Assembly: GCF_000482865.1 (NCBI RefSeq)
Contig: NZ_AXWW01000033.1
Span: 1 to 64,000, forward strand
Direction: 5' to 3'
Source: Actinokineospora inagensis DSM 44258
GTDB lineage: Bacteria > Actinomycetota > Actinomycetes > Mycobacteriales > Pseudonocardiaceae
Length of the DNA stretch: 64,000 nt
Part shown: positions 1 to 7,507 of the stretch, piece after piece
Numbering within the stretch: the first letter of the stretch is position 1
Layout of the letters: the number at the start of each line of letters is the position of its first letter
Made by a program: the position numbers and the translations under genes
The notes under the pieces: generated by a model
What the model saw: only the letters and a program-made list of their open reading frames with translations
Told to the model about the DNA's origin: nothing
The model's database searches: none

Positions 1-277
1 CCCGCCGCAGGACCTCGTTCTCCTGCTCCAGCAGCGTGATCCGCTTGCGGGCCTCACGCAGCTCGGCCGAGTCGCTGCGACTCACACCTGGTTTGACGCC
101 CTCGTCGGTGTCGGCCTGGCGCAGCCACTTGAACAAGGTCATCGGGTGGACCCCGAAGTCCTTCGCGATCTGCTCGACGGTCACACCGGGCTCACGGTCA
201 CGGGCGACCCGCACTACATCGTCGCGGAACTCCTGGGGGTAGGGCTTGGGCACAACGACATCCTCCCAGCTCACCAT
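1..277 (-). CDS. IS3-family transposase OrfA, C-terminus beyond left edge
   Basis: The reverse strand from the ATG at 277 reads a 92-residue N-terminal fragment beginning MVSWEDVVVPKPYPQEFRDD. It has the hallmarks of IS3/IS911 OrfA proteins: a helix-turn-helix (VEQIAKDFGVHPMTLFKWL, about residues 36-54) followed by a leucine-zipper-like helix (LREARKRITLLEQENEVLRR) that mediates transposase multimerisation. OrfA normally joins OrfB (DDE catalytic domain) by programmed -1 frameshifting; OrfB would lie left of the window. The gene enters from the left edge, so completeness of the element cannot be judged. I could not define a terminal inverted repeat in 278-399. Confidence 0.85.
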   Translation of the reverse strand, partial: MVSWEDVVVPKPYPQEFRDDVVRVARDREPGVTVEQIAKDFGVHPMTLFKWLRQADTDEGVKPGVSRSDSAELREARKRITLLEQENEVLRR

Positions 278-399
278 CACGGCAAGCCAACTCAGATGTC
301 ACCTACTCGTGCAGCAGACCCGATTCCATGGTATGCGCGAGATCCCTGCGGAAGCGCCCGCTGGCAGGCCGACCGGGTTGCCGGTTGACCGGTCGTGGG

Positions 400-1182
400 T
401 CAGTTGAGCGGGCGGGTGTCCTCGGGGACGCCGCCGCCTTGGTGGATGGATTCGACCAGTTCTGCCAGGGCGGTGAGGGCGACTCGCTGGGACAGGGGGC
501 CGAAGGATACCCGGGCGACGCCTGCTTTTTCCAGGTCGGCGAGGGGTGGGGTGCCGGGGATGCCGATCAGGGTGAGTCGTTGGGGGCCGAGGGCGTCGAC
601 CAGGGCGTTGACCTGGTCGATGGTCAGCCTGCCGGGCACGAAGACTACTGGGGCGCCTGCGTCGAGGTAGGCGCGGCTGCGTTCGATGGCGTCGGCCAGG
701 ACTTCGGCGGGGTCGCGGTCGCCTGCTTTGACGAACACGTCGGTGCGGGCGTTGAGGACGAAGTCCGGTACGCCCTCCGCCGCCGCGGCGGCGATGACCG
801 CTGCTACCTGTGCGGCGGCCTCGGTGATCGGTTTGACCTGGTCTTCGAGGTTGGCCCCGACCACGCCCACGGCGATCGCGCGGCGCACTGTGTCGGCGGC
901 GTCGCCGTAGCCGCCTTCGAGGTCGGCGGTTACCGGGAGGTCGGTGGCGTCGACGATGTTCTTGACCTCGGCGATCATCTCCGCCACCGGGATGACCTCA
1001 CCGTCCGGGTACCCGCGGCTGGCGGCGATCGAGTGGCTTGCGGTGGCCAGGGCCTTCGTCCCCGGGATGTCGGCGACGACCTTGGCGGTGATGGCGTCCC
1101 ACACGTTCACCACGGTGAGCAGGGCAGGGTCCCGGTGCAAGCGCAGCAACTCCCGCGCACGGTCCGACTGGCTGCTGGACAT
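400..1182 (-). CDS. isocitrate lyase/PEP mutase family enzyme
   Basis: A 260-residue TIM-barrel protein of the PEP mutase/isocitrate lyase superfamily, which makes or breaks C-C or P-C bonds next to a carboxylate using Mg2+. Visible signatures are WDAITAKV near the N-terminus, the metal-site strand ADLEGGYGD, and the LNARTD segment after it. The KKCGH motif of true isocitrate lyase is absent, so methylisocitrate lyase-like or oxaloacetate/carboxy-PEP-type chemistry is possible; the substrate cannot be read from sequence. Two ATGs compete (1188 and 1182). The Shine-Dalgarno GGGGAG abuts the first and sits 6 bases before the second, so 1182 is chosen. It is isolated, with decayed DNA upstream. 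Confidence 0.85.
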   Translation of the reverse strand: MSSSQSDRARELLRLHRDPALLTVVNVWDAITAKVVADIPGTKALATASHSIAASRGYPDGEVIPVAEMIAEVKNIVDATDLPVTADLEGGYGDAADTVRRAIAVGVVGANLEDQVKPITEAAAQVAAVIAAAAAEGVPDFVLNARTDVFVKAGDRDPAEVLADAIERSRAYLDAGAPVVFVPGRLTIDQVNALVDALGPQRLTLIGIPGTPPLADLEKAGVARVSFGPLSQRVALTALAELVESIHQGGGVPEDTRPLN

Positions 1183-1461
1183 CGGCATCTCCCCGACTCG
1201 ACGTGACAGATCAGTAAGAGGGATAGTGGTCGAGATTCCGCGGCCGCGCCAGGGGCGACCACGAGGCCCACATCACGGCCCGTGGTCTATGAGGTGGGAA
1301 CCGAGAGATCCGTTCGGATGGCAGATGCGAGCCTGGTCGGCAGCAGCGCGGGGGAGCACCGACTCGTACAGGTACCAACTCACCAAGATCCGCCCGTACT
1401 GCCCGGCGATCGGGAACATCGCGCTCCCCAAGCCCGACCGCGTTCAACGCCGCCCCACCGC

Positions 1462-1618
1462 CGCAACACGCTGCTCCGCAGTCAACGAACGCTCCTGCTG
1501 TTCACCGACGGACTCATCGACCGGCCCGGCCGCAACTACCTGCGCACCCTCGCCACGAAGATCTCCTGATCCCACCCCCGCCGACGACATCGCCCTCCTG
1601 GCCATCCACACCACCTGA
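1462..1618 (+). pseudogene. remnant of SpoIIE/PP2C-type phosphatase C-terminus
   Basis: One frame gives LLLFTDGLIDRPGR, the metal-binding strand typical of SpoIIE-like Ser/Thr phosphatases (usually LLLYTDGLVER). It ends at a stop (1569), and the adjoining frame then continues with PADDIALLAIHTT, the usual final strand of the same fold (DDVALLAVR). The two pieces are in different frames and no start or N-terminal part is present, so this is a broken gene tail. The identification rests on these two short motifs only. Confidence 0.5.
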
Positions 1619-1639
1619 CCGATCAAAAACCCGGGGCAC

Positions 1640-1917
1640 GGCCGACCACTTGTCGAGCCGAACTGTGCCGGCTCACCGTTGATGTTCACGGCCGGATTCC
1701 TGCGAGGCGAGGAAGACGTAGGCCTGGGCCAGTTCGGCGGGCCGGCCGGCCGGCCCAGGGGGGCTTGCGCGTCGAAGGACTCTACTTTGTCCGGAGGGCA
1801 TGGTGGCCGGGATCAGCGGTGTCCACACCGGACCGGCGCCACCGACTTCACCTGGATCCTGCGGTCGGCCAGATCCAGCGCCAAGCCCTTGGTGGAGTTG
1901 ACGATCCCGGACTGCCT
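1640..1917 (-). pseudogene. remnant of short-chain dehydrogenase/reductase C-terminus
   Basis: Three successive reverse-strand frames together spell an SDR C-terminal third: GIVNSTKGLALDLADR..IQVKSVAP (1908 to about 1834), then after a shift GPVWTPLIPATMP and RPAELAQAYVFLASQES (to about 1690), then after another shift NINGEP..FGSTSGRP. In intact SDRs these are the helix after the catalytic Tyr/Lys, the PGP(V/I)xTPLIP loop, and the PAELAxAYVFLAS segment before the GxxxxVxGG end. The Rossmann N-terminus and YxxxK are missing. At least two frameshifts make it a pseudogene. Confidence 0.65.
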
Positions 1918-2303
1918 GCCCATCAGCGCACACCTCGCCGCATCACCGCGAAGTTCGCCACCCAGTGGTGGCGATGGTTGTTCTTCGCCCGAGGCGCGCA
2001 CGCTCGGCGAGGTGCACTCCGGGGGGTGGACAACCGCATACCCGGACACGGTGGCAGACCGCGTTGCCGATGAAACTGCTGCGCCAGGGCATTGAAGAAC
2101 ATGGCACCGTGTGCATCTGTGGCCGGGAAGACATGCGCGCTCCGCAGGTTTCGACAGGGCAAGGATCGAGTCCGCGGACGCCGAGGAGCCAGTGGTCACC
2201 AGGGGAGCTGTGCAGAAGGAGGTACCGGGGTCCGGCAGGGCCCAGGTCGTGCAAGGTCGACGGCTGCAGGCGATCGTGTGGCCAGGCGGCAGTGTGGGAC
2301 AGG
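1918..2303. other. no recognisable gene
   Basis: Between the SDR remnant and the end of the lectin-like gene at 2304 I see no frame with a convincing start, ribosome site and codon bias. The stretch probably holds further decayed coding DNA, possibly the missing SDR N-terminal part, but no motif is clear. Confidence 0.4.
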
Positions 2304-2816
2304 TTATCGCGGTGGTTGTTTGACGGGTAGGAGGTCGAACTTGCCGAGGGGGCCGGGTTCCGAGTAGGGGGCGTTGACGATCCAGTGTTCGCTGCCCTGG
2401 CTGATGACGCTGTAGCCGGCGCCGTTGCGCAGTGTCCACGGGGCTTCCGCGCCGCCCAGGAAGGACCAGGTCATGCGGACGTCACTGGGATCGCAGGGCC
2501 TGATCGTCAACTTGTTGTCCAGGGGTGGGGATGCGGTGAAGTCGCCGAACAGGCAGCTTTCGCGGGCCCAGTCGTTGCGCAGCAGACTTGTCTCCGGTTC
2601 GTAGATCCACCGCTGGGTGTTCTCGTCGTCCCGGCACGCGTCGCCGCGGATGAGGTGCGGCCGCCAGCCCTCCACGGTGAGGCAGACGTCGTTGGCCGTG
2701 CTTTTGATCATGAGTTTGCCGGTGGGCACGTCCGCGGTCGAGGCCGATGACGCGGGCGCGAGCATGAACATCAGAGCGGTGACCGCCAGAGCGGCGGCCG
2801 TGGTCGACCTGAGCAT
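2304..2816 (-). CDS. secreted ricin-B/beta-trefoil-like protein
   Basis: A 170-residue protein with a signal peptide (MLRSTTAAALAVTALMFMLA, cleavage expected near ASSASTA). The mature part has beta-trefoil character: LMIKSTANDVCLTVEGW, an NTQRWIY segment equivalent to the QxW repeat, KLTIRPCD and MTWSFLG. Such folds bind sugars; the ligand is unknown. Four cysteines in the mature protein could form disulphides. The start at 2816 is preferred over the ATG six bases upstream because AAGGAG abuts that one and is 6 bases from this one. A second protein of this type lies at 6802-7335, on the other side of the acyl-transfer cassette. Confidence 0.7.
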   Translation of the reverse strand: MLRSTTAAALAVTALMFMLAPASSASTADVPTGKLMIKSTANDVCLTVEGWRPHLIRGDACRDDENTQRWIYEPETSLLRNDWARESCLFGDFTASPPLDNKLTIRPCDPSDVRMTWSFLGGAEAPWTLRNGAGYSVISQGSEHWIVNAPYSEPGPLGKFDLLPVKQPPR

Positions 2817-2893
2817 GACCATCTCCTTCGCAGCAAGACAATGGATGTGTTCGGGTGGTGTCGGACCGGGACGGTGGGACCGGTCGCGGGCGA

Positions 2894-3676
2894 TCACTCC
2901 GACGGCCACCTGCTGCCCTTGGGGCCCTGGGTGGTGATGACCTCGTTGCACATGAAGGGGAGGATCTTGAAGAAGACCTCGGCCTGCTTGGTCTCGTACT
3001 TCGTGTCGTAGAGGTACACGAGGTAGGTGTCGCCCTTGCGCAACTGGCCGGTCAGCCACTTCTCCTTGGCGAGTTCGTCGCGGACGGTGTCCCTGGTGGC
3101 CTTGTCGAGGATGCGGACGCGCAGGTCGGCCGGGGCGTCCGCCGGGATCTCCCACTCGACCCTCGGGGTCTCGTCCCAGTAGGAACACGTGGAGCCTGCG
3201 AGATTCGGCGCCCACCCGGTGTTCTGCTTGGGCGGGTCCCCCTGTCCGGTGCCCGGCCAGGCGCTGTCGCGGGGGCCTTGGACGTGGATGGACTCGTTGC
3301 ACATGAAGGGGAGGATCTTGAACTCCACCTCGGCGCGCTCGGTCTCGTACTTCGTGTCGTAGAGGTAGACCAAGTAGGTGTCGCCCTTGCGCAACTGCCC
3401 GGTCAGCCACTTCTCCGACGCGAGCTCGTCGCGGACGGTGTTGTTGCTTCCCTTGGCGAGGATCCGAACCCGGAGATCGGCCGGAGCCCCCTTCGGGATC
3501 TCCCACTCGACCCTCGGGGTCTCGTCCCAGTAGGAACACGTGGAATCCTTGAGGTTGGGTGCCCACCCGGTGCTCTCCACCGCGGTGCCTGCCTGGGCGC
3601 TCACCGATGGCGTGACCGCTGCGACAAAGGCCGCGGCGAGGACGACGAAGACTTTTCCCGTGAACGGCTTCTTCAT
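2894..3676 (-). CDS. secreted protein with two tandem ~105-residue repeats
   Basis: A 260-residue exported protein: signal peptide MKKPFTGKVFVVLAAAFVAA, then two nearly identical repeats. Each begins GWAPNL..STCSYWDETPR, continues VEWEIP..APADLRVRIL and KWLTGQLRKGDTYLVYLYDT, and ends with FKILPFMCNE and QGP..S.WP. Each repeat carries two cysteines (STCSYW and FMCNE), likely one disulphide per unit. I do not recognise the family; a beta-sandwich is plausible. The nucleotide copies are also very similar, indicating recent internal duplication. It lies upstream of, and on the same strand as, the ricin-like gene with a 77-bp gap, so they may be co-transcribed. The ATG at 3676 has GAGG nine bases upstream; an alternative ATG lies at 3685. 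Confidence 0.75.
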   Translation of the reverse strand: MKKPFTGKVFVVLAAAFVAAVTPSVSAQAGTAVESTGWAPNLKDSTCSYWDETPRVEWEIPKGAPADLRVRILAKGSNNTVRDELASEKWLTGQLRKGDTYLVYLYDTKYETERAEVEFKILPFMCNESIHVQGPRDSAWPGTGQGDPPKQNTGWAPNLAGSTCSYWDETPRVEWEIPADAPADLRVRILDKATRDTVRDELAKEKWLTGQLRKGDTYLVYLYDTKYETKQAEVFFKILPFMCNEVITTQGPKGSRWPSE

Positions 3677-4089
3677 GCCCACCATCCTCGGGGGCGCTTT
3701 CCACAGCCGCCAGGGAGTTCACCGAAAAGTGCACCATGCATTAATGCGGTACGGCCTGAATTCAGGATATTCCGCACCCGCCCAACAAGTGACTTTCGGT
3801 GAACCCGATGTGACCATGTGTCGCAGGCGCCGCAGGACGTCTCGATGATCCGACAAGGAGTGGCGCCGCAATGCGATGAGGGATACTGGTTGTGCAATAT
3901 GACGACCAAGGCGCCAAGAAATCGCGATGGCGAACTCCTTGCGAACAGACACAGAATTCTCCGACGTCGTCTTGGCGAACGAGGTTCACGCGATTGAGTG
4001 AGATCCCGGTCGGTTTCCCGGCCACGCCCAGGGACACGGATATGCTGCTCGACCTCATTGGTGTCACCCTCCGTGCAGCGAGGATTCGC
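3677..4089. promoter_or_regulatory. divergent intergenic region with two palindromes
   Basis: 413 bases separate the divergently transcribed secreted-protein genes and the ACP gene. The segment is locally AT-richer than its surroundings and holds two perfect palindromes close together: GCATTAATGC (3738-3747) and CCTGAATTCAGG (3755-3766). They are candidate operators for divergent control; no regulator gene is adjacent. I see no coding sequence; a frame reading into the ACP from about 3892 lacks a ribosome site and typical codon use. Confidence 0.4.
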
Positions 4090-4317
4090 ATGTCTTTTGC
4101 CGAGTGGAAGCCGGTTCTGGTGTCGATCGGGTTGTCCGAGGACGAGGTGACAGCGGAAGCGACACGAGAGGAAGCCGGGCTGGATTCGCTGGCGTTGATG
4201 GAGTTGTCATTGGTGTTGCGGCAGCGGTTCGGGGTGGTGGTCACCGACGAGGAGATGCACGAGGCGACGACGATCGCCGAGGTGGTCGAGTTGATCGACG
4301 CCCGCCGGGCCGGGTGA
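4090..4317 (+). CDS. acyl carrier protein
   Basis: A 75-residue free-standing carrier protein. The phosphopantetheine site is Ser33 in EEAGLDSLALMEL (usual form GxDSL), followed by the helix LVLRQRFGVVVTDEEMHEATTIAEVVELI typical of ACPs. The ATG at 4090 has GAGG seven bases upstream; upstream in-frame ATGs lack a ribosome site. The stop overlaps the next start (ATGA-type overlap at 4317), so it is translationally coupled with the ketosynthase and is presumably its substrate carrier. Confidence 0.88.
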   Translation: MSFAEWKPVLVSIGLSEDEVTAEATREEAGLDSLALMELSLVLRQRFGVVVTDEEMHEATTIAEVVELIDARRAG

Positions 4318-5528
4318 TGGCGGCCGGCGAAGTGTGTGTGACCGGGCTCGGGCTGCTCACCGCCGCCGGTGACGGGGTCGCGGCGACGTGGGAGCGGGTG
4401 CTGCGGGGCGAGCCGACCGCCGTCGTGGAACACGACCCGGGACCGGTACACCTGGCGTGCCGGGTCGCCGCGTTCGATCAGGCGCGGATCGGCGCGATAC
4501 GGGCGCGGAAGCCTGACCGCAGCACCGAACTGGCTGTGCTGGCCGCGCGAGAGGCTGTGGCGGACGCGGGTTGGGACACCGCCCGGTGGGATGGTGCCCG
4601 TGTCGGGGTGGTGGTCGGCACGAGCAGCGGCAACGCCCACACCCACGAGGTGCAGCACCGGGCGCTGCTCGATGGCGGGCCGCAGGACATGTCACCGTTC
4701 GCGGTGCCCAGCACGCTGGGCAACTCGGTGGCCGCGCAACTGTCGATGGACCTGGCCGCCAAGGGCGGCTGCCTGACGGTCAACACCGCCTGCGCCTCCG
4801 GGGCCACCGCGCTGGGGGTGGCGCTGGACCTGTTGCGCGCGCACCGCTGTGACGTCGTTGTCGCCGGGGGGACCGACGCTCCGCTGACCCCGTACTACAT
4901 CGCCGGGCTCGACCGGGTGCGCGCGTTGTCGCAGCGTTTCGACGATCCGGCCGGCGCGCCACGTCCGTTCGACGCCGACCGCGACGGGTTCGTGCTGGCC
5001 GAGGGCGCCGGAATGCTGGTACTCGAACGCTCCGACGACGCCCGTGCCCGCGGAGCCCGTCCACGCGCCCGACTTCTCGGCTACGGCGCCGCGTCTGACG
5101 CCCACCACGTGGCGCAGCCTTGTCCGGCAGGCAGTGGGTTGACCGCCGCCATCCGCGCGGCGCTGCACGACGCACAGGTGACCGCGGGCGAGGTCGGGTA
5201 CGTCAACGCTCACGCCACCGGCACGCCGCTGGGTGACCGGATCGAGGCCGCCGTGCTCGCCGAGCTGCTGCCGCACCGGCCCGCGGTGTCCTCGACCAAG
5301 GCGGTCACCGGGCACCCGCAAGGCGCGGCCGGGGCGATCGAGGTCGCGCTCACCGTGCTCACTGTCCAAACCGGAACGATGCCGCCCAACGTCAACCTCG
5401 ACCAAGCCGATGTCGGCGTGGACCTCGACCTGCTCACCCGCCCCCGCACCGGCCCCGTGCCGCTGGCGTTGACCACGTCGGTCGGTTTCGGCGGTCACAA
5501 CGCCGTCCTCGCCGTCGCCGCCCCCTGA
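4317..5528 (+). CDS. beta-ketoacyl-ACP synthase II (FabF-like)
   Basis: 403 residues of thiolase-fold KAS II. The Cys-His-His triad is intact: Cys159 in NTACASGA, His299 in NAHATGTPLGD, His333 in VTGHPQGAAGA. It condenses an acyl group with malonyl-ACP. It starts inside the ACP stop codon and is followed after 21 bases by the acyltransferase gene, giving a three-gene unit. No chain-length-factor partner, ketoreductase or acyltransferase domain accompanies it, so this is not a classical type II PKS. A specialised single elongation of a primary-metabolism acyl-ACP before transfer is the simplest reading (inference). Confidence 0.88.
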   Translation: MAAGEVCVTGLGLLTAAGDGVAATWERVLRGEPTAVVEHDPGPVHLACRVAAFDQARIGAIRARKPDRSTELAVLAAREAVADAGWDTARWDGARVGVVVGTSSGNAHTHEVQHRALLDGGPQDMSPFAVPSTLGNSVAAQLSMDLAAKGGCLTVNTACASGATALGVALDLLRAHRCDVVVAGGTDAPLTPYYIAGLDRVRALSQRFDDPAGAPRPFDADRDGFVLAEGAGMLVLERSDDARARGARPRARLLGYGAASDAHHVAQPCPAGSGLTAAIRAALHDAQVTAGEVGYVNAHATGTPLGDRIEAAVLAELLPHRPAVSSTKAVTGHPQGAAGAIEVALTVLTVQTGTMPPNVNLDQADVGVDLDLLTRPRTGPVPLALTTSVGFGGHNAVLAVAAP

Positions 5529-5549
5529 TAGTCCACAAAGGATGATCCA

Positions 5550-6821
5550 GTGCCGCACACGGTCCACCCGTTGTCCGTAGTCGACCGCATCGTGTTCCAC
5601 ATGGTCCGCCAGATCGGCGACCCCGCACTACACCTCGGGCTGCTGATGCGGTTCGACGGCGCGGCACCGTCGCTGACCGAGATCACCGAGCACCTGGCCC
5701 CCCGCGTCGCGAACACCCCCGAACTGCGCCACCGGCTCGGCGGCCCCACGCGGCGCCCGCACTGGGAACCAGACCCCGCCTTCGACCTCATCCACCACGT
5801 GCACGAACACACCCTGGCAGAACCGAGCGACGACCCCGACCCGATCCTCACCGCCCTACACTGCCTTCCCCTGGACCGCGAACGCCCGCTGTGGGGCGTC
5901 TGGCTGATCCGCGGTGTGCACGGCTACGCGCTCTGCTACAGGGCACACCACGCCTTCCAAGACGGCCTCACCGCCATGCGAACCTGCGAAGCCCTCTTCG
6001 GCATCCCACGCCCCACCCCGGTGTCCGCCGCGCCGCCCGCTCTCTCACTGCGGGACAAGGCAACATTCCTGCGCGGCGTGGTGATCGAGGACCTGCTGCC
6101 GTCACTGCGCCCCAACACCCACTGGTCCGGTTTGGACGAACCGCTGAGCGGGCAGCGGGTCGCGCTCACCACGACCGTCGACCTGCCACGCCTGCACGCC
6201 ATCGGCCGGGCGACCAACACCACCCTCAACCACATCTGCCTCGCCGCCCTCACCGCGACACTGCGCTCCTGGCACCCCCACGACTGGACACGACCCGGCA
6301 GCGGGCTGCGCACCAGCATGGCCATCAACGTTCGCGACCCCCACGAACCACTCCCACTCCTGGGCAACCGCGTCGGCGTCGCCTCCGTCTTCCTCCCCAC
6401 CGGCGAACCCGAACCACTCCAACGACTCGCCCGCGTCAAAGACGAAGCCGCCTATCGACGCCTCACCGCCACCGGACGCCGCCACCGCTTCCTCTACCGC
6501 CACATCCCCTACCGGATCGGCCTGCTCGCCACCACACGCTCAACCAACCCCCGCACCGCGCCCCTCACCCTGGCCGACGTACGACCCCGCGGACCACTCA
6601 CCTTCGCGGGCACCACCGCCGTCAGCGCCCACATCCTCCCCGTGGCCGTGCCCAACCAGCCCCTGTTCGCCGCCTGGACCACCCACGGCGGCCAACTCCA
6701 CACCACCTTCCTCATCGACACAGCCCTATCCGGCTACGAACAACTCCCCACCCTGTGGCACAACGCCCTCGACGCCCTTGAACACACCGCACCACCACCC
6801 ACTACGTCCACAGCGGGATGA
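5550..6821 (+). CDS. WS/DGAT-family acyltransferase
   Basis: A 423-residue member of the wax ester synthase/diacylglycerol acyltransferase family, a condensation-domain-like fold. The catalytic HHxxxDG motif is HHAFQDG (residues 133-139), and the N-terminus MPHTVHPLSVVDRIVFHM matches the family's opening helix. The enzyme would move an acyl group onto an alcohol or amine. Start is a GTG with AAAGGA eight bases upstream. Its 3' end overlaps the convergent secreted-protein gene by 20 bases. Its partners suggest it takes its acyl chain from the dedicated ACP rather than from CoA; the acceptor is unknown. Confidence 0.8.
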   Translation: MPHTVHPLSVVDRIVFHMVRQIGDPALHLGLLMRFDGAAPSLTEITEHLAPRVANTPELRHRLGGPTRRPHWEPDPAFDLIHHVHEHTLAEPSDDPDPILTALHCLPLDRERPLWGVWLIRGVHGYALCYRAHHAFQDGLTAMRTCEALFGIPRPTPVSAAPPALSLRDKATFLRGVVIEDLLPSLRPNTHWSGLDEPLSGQRVALTTTVDLPRLHAIGRATNTTLNHICLAALTATLRSWHPHDWTRPGSGLRTSMAINVRDPHEPLPLLGNRVGVASVFLPTGEPEPLQRLARVKDEAAYRRLTATGRRHRFLYRHIPYRIGLLATTRSTNPRTAPLTLADVRPRGPLTFAGTTAVSAHILPVAVPNQPLFAAWTTHGGQLHTTFLIDTALSGYEQLPTLWHNALDALEHTAPPPTTSTAG

Positions 6822-7335
6822 AGCTGATCACGTCTTTCGAGTGCGGGAAGACGATGGGACCCTCATTCAGTTCGACATTCCAGAAGTTGTCCCGATTCGG
6901 GCTGATGAACCGCTTTCCGGTGGTGACCACGCACCGGAAGTCCCCGTCGCCACCTGTCAGCACCGCCACTGTCCACTGCTGGAGTTCCTTGCCGAAGAGA
7001 AGCGACGTGTCGCACTTCTCGAGCATCAACTGACCGCCGTCGGCGGTGACGCACATGCCGAAGTGGTGCGGGTCCCAGCTCACGATGTGCCGCAGGTCGC
7101 TGTCGTAGGTCCAGCGCTGGTTCATCTGGTTGGAATCGCACGCGACCCCGACTATCTGGTATTTCTTCACCACGGAGCTCCACGGACCGATGGCCGCGCA
7201 CTGCTTGATCTCGGTGGCTTGCATCACAAAGGGCTTGCGGGGGAAGTCGTCATCGGCCGATGCGGTCGCGTTGGACGCGACCAGGGAGACGAAGGTCAAA
7301 CTGACGACCGCGACAGCCTTGGCGAATACAGACAT
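6802..7335 (-). CDS. secreted ricin-B/beta-trefoil-like protein
   Basis: 177 residues with signal peptide (MSVFAKAVAVVSLTFVSLVA, cleavage near ATASADD). The mature domain has QxW-type positions (MNQRWTYD, LQQWTVAV) and an MCVTADGGQLMLEKC repeat unit as in ricin-B lectins. It resembles the protein at 2304-2816 in size, architecture and topology but is clearly diverged. The ATG at 7335 has GAGG seven bases upstream, better placed than the in-frame TTG at 7341. It is convergent with the acyltransferase gene and shares 20 bases with it. Confidence 0.68.
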   Translation of the reverse strand: MSVFAKAVAVVSLTFVSLVASNATASADDDFPRKPFVMQATEIKQCAAIGPWSSVVKKYQIVGVACDSNQMNQRWTYDSDLRHIVSWDPHHFGMCVTADGGQLMLEKCDTSLLFGKELQQWTVAVLTGGDGDFRCVVTTGKRFISPNRDNFWNVELNEGPIVFPHSKDVISFIPLWT

Positions 7336-7507
7336 CAGCAATCCTCACGGTTGACCGGCAACGACCGCATGGTAATTCCGCTCGCCGCACGGCCGCACTC
7401 GGTGGGCACGATTGGGTGACCGATTGTTGCGCCACCGTGGGTGAACAGGAGTTTGTTCATCTTCTCGGCGGGTTTGTGCCGCCGAGGATGAGGTCGCCAT
7501 GCCCCGA

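Noticed and set aside
4317-5528. Classical type II polyketide synthase
   Set aside because: Only one ketosynthase is present, with its active Cys, and there is no chain-length factor, cyclase or ketoreductase.
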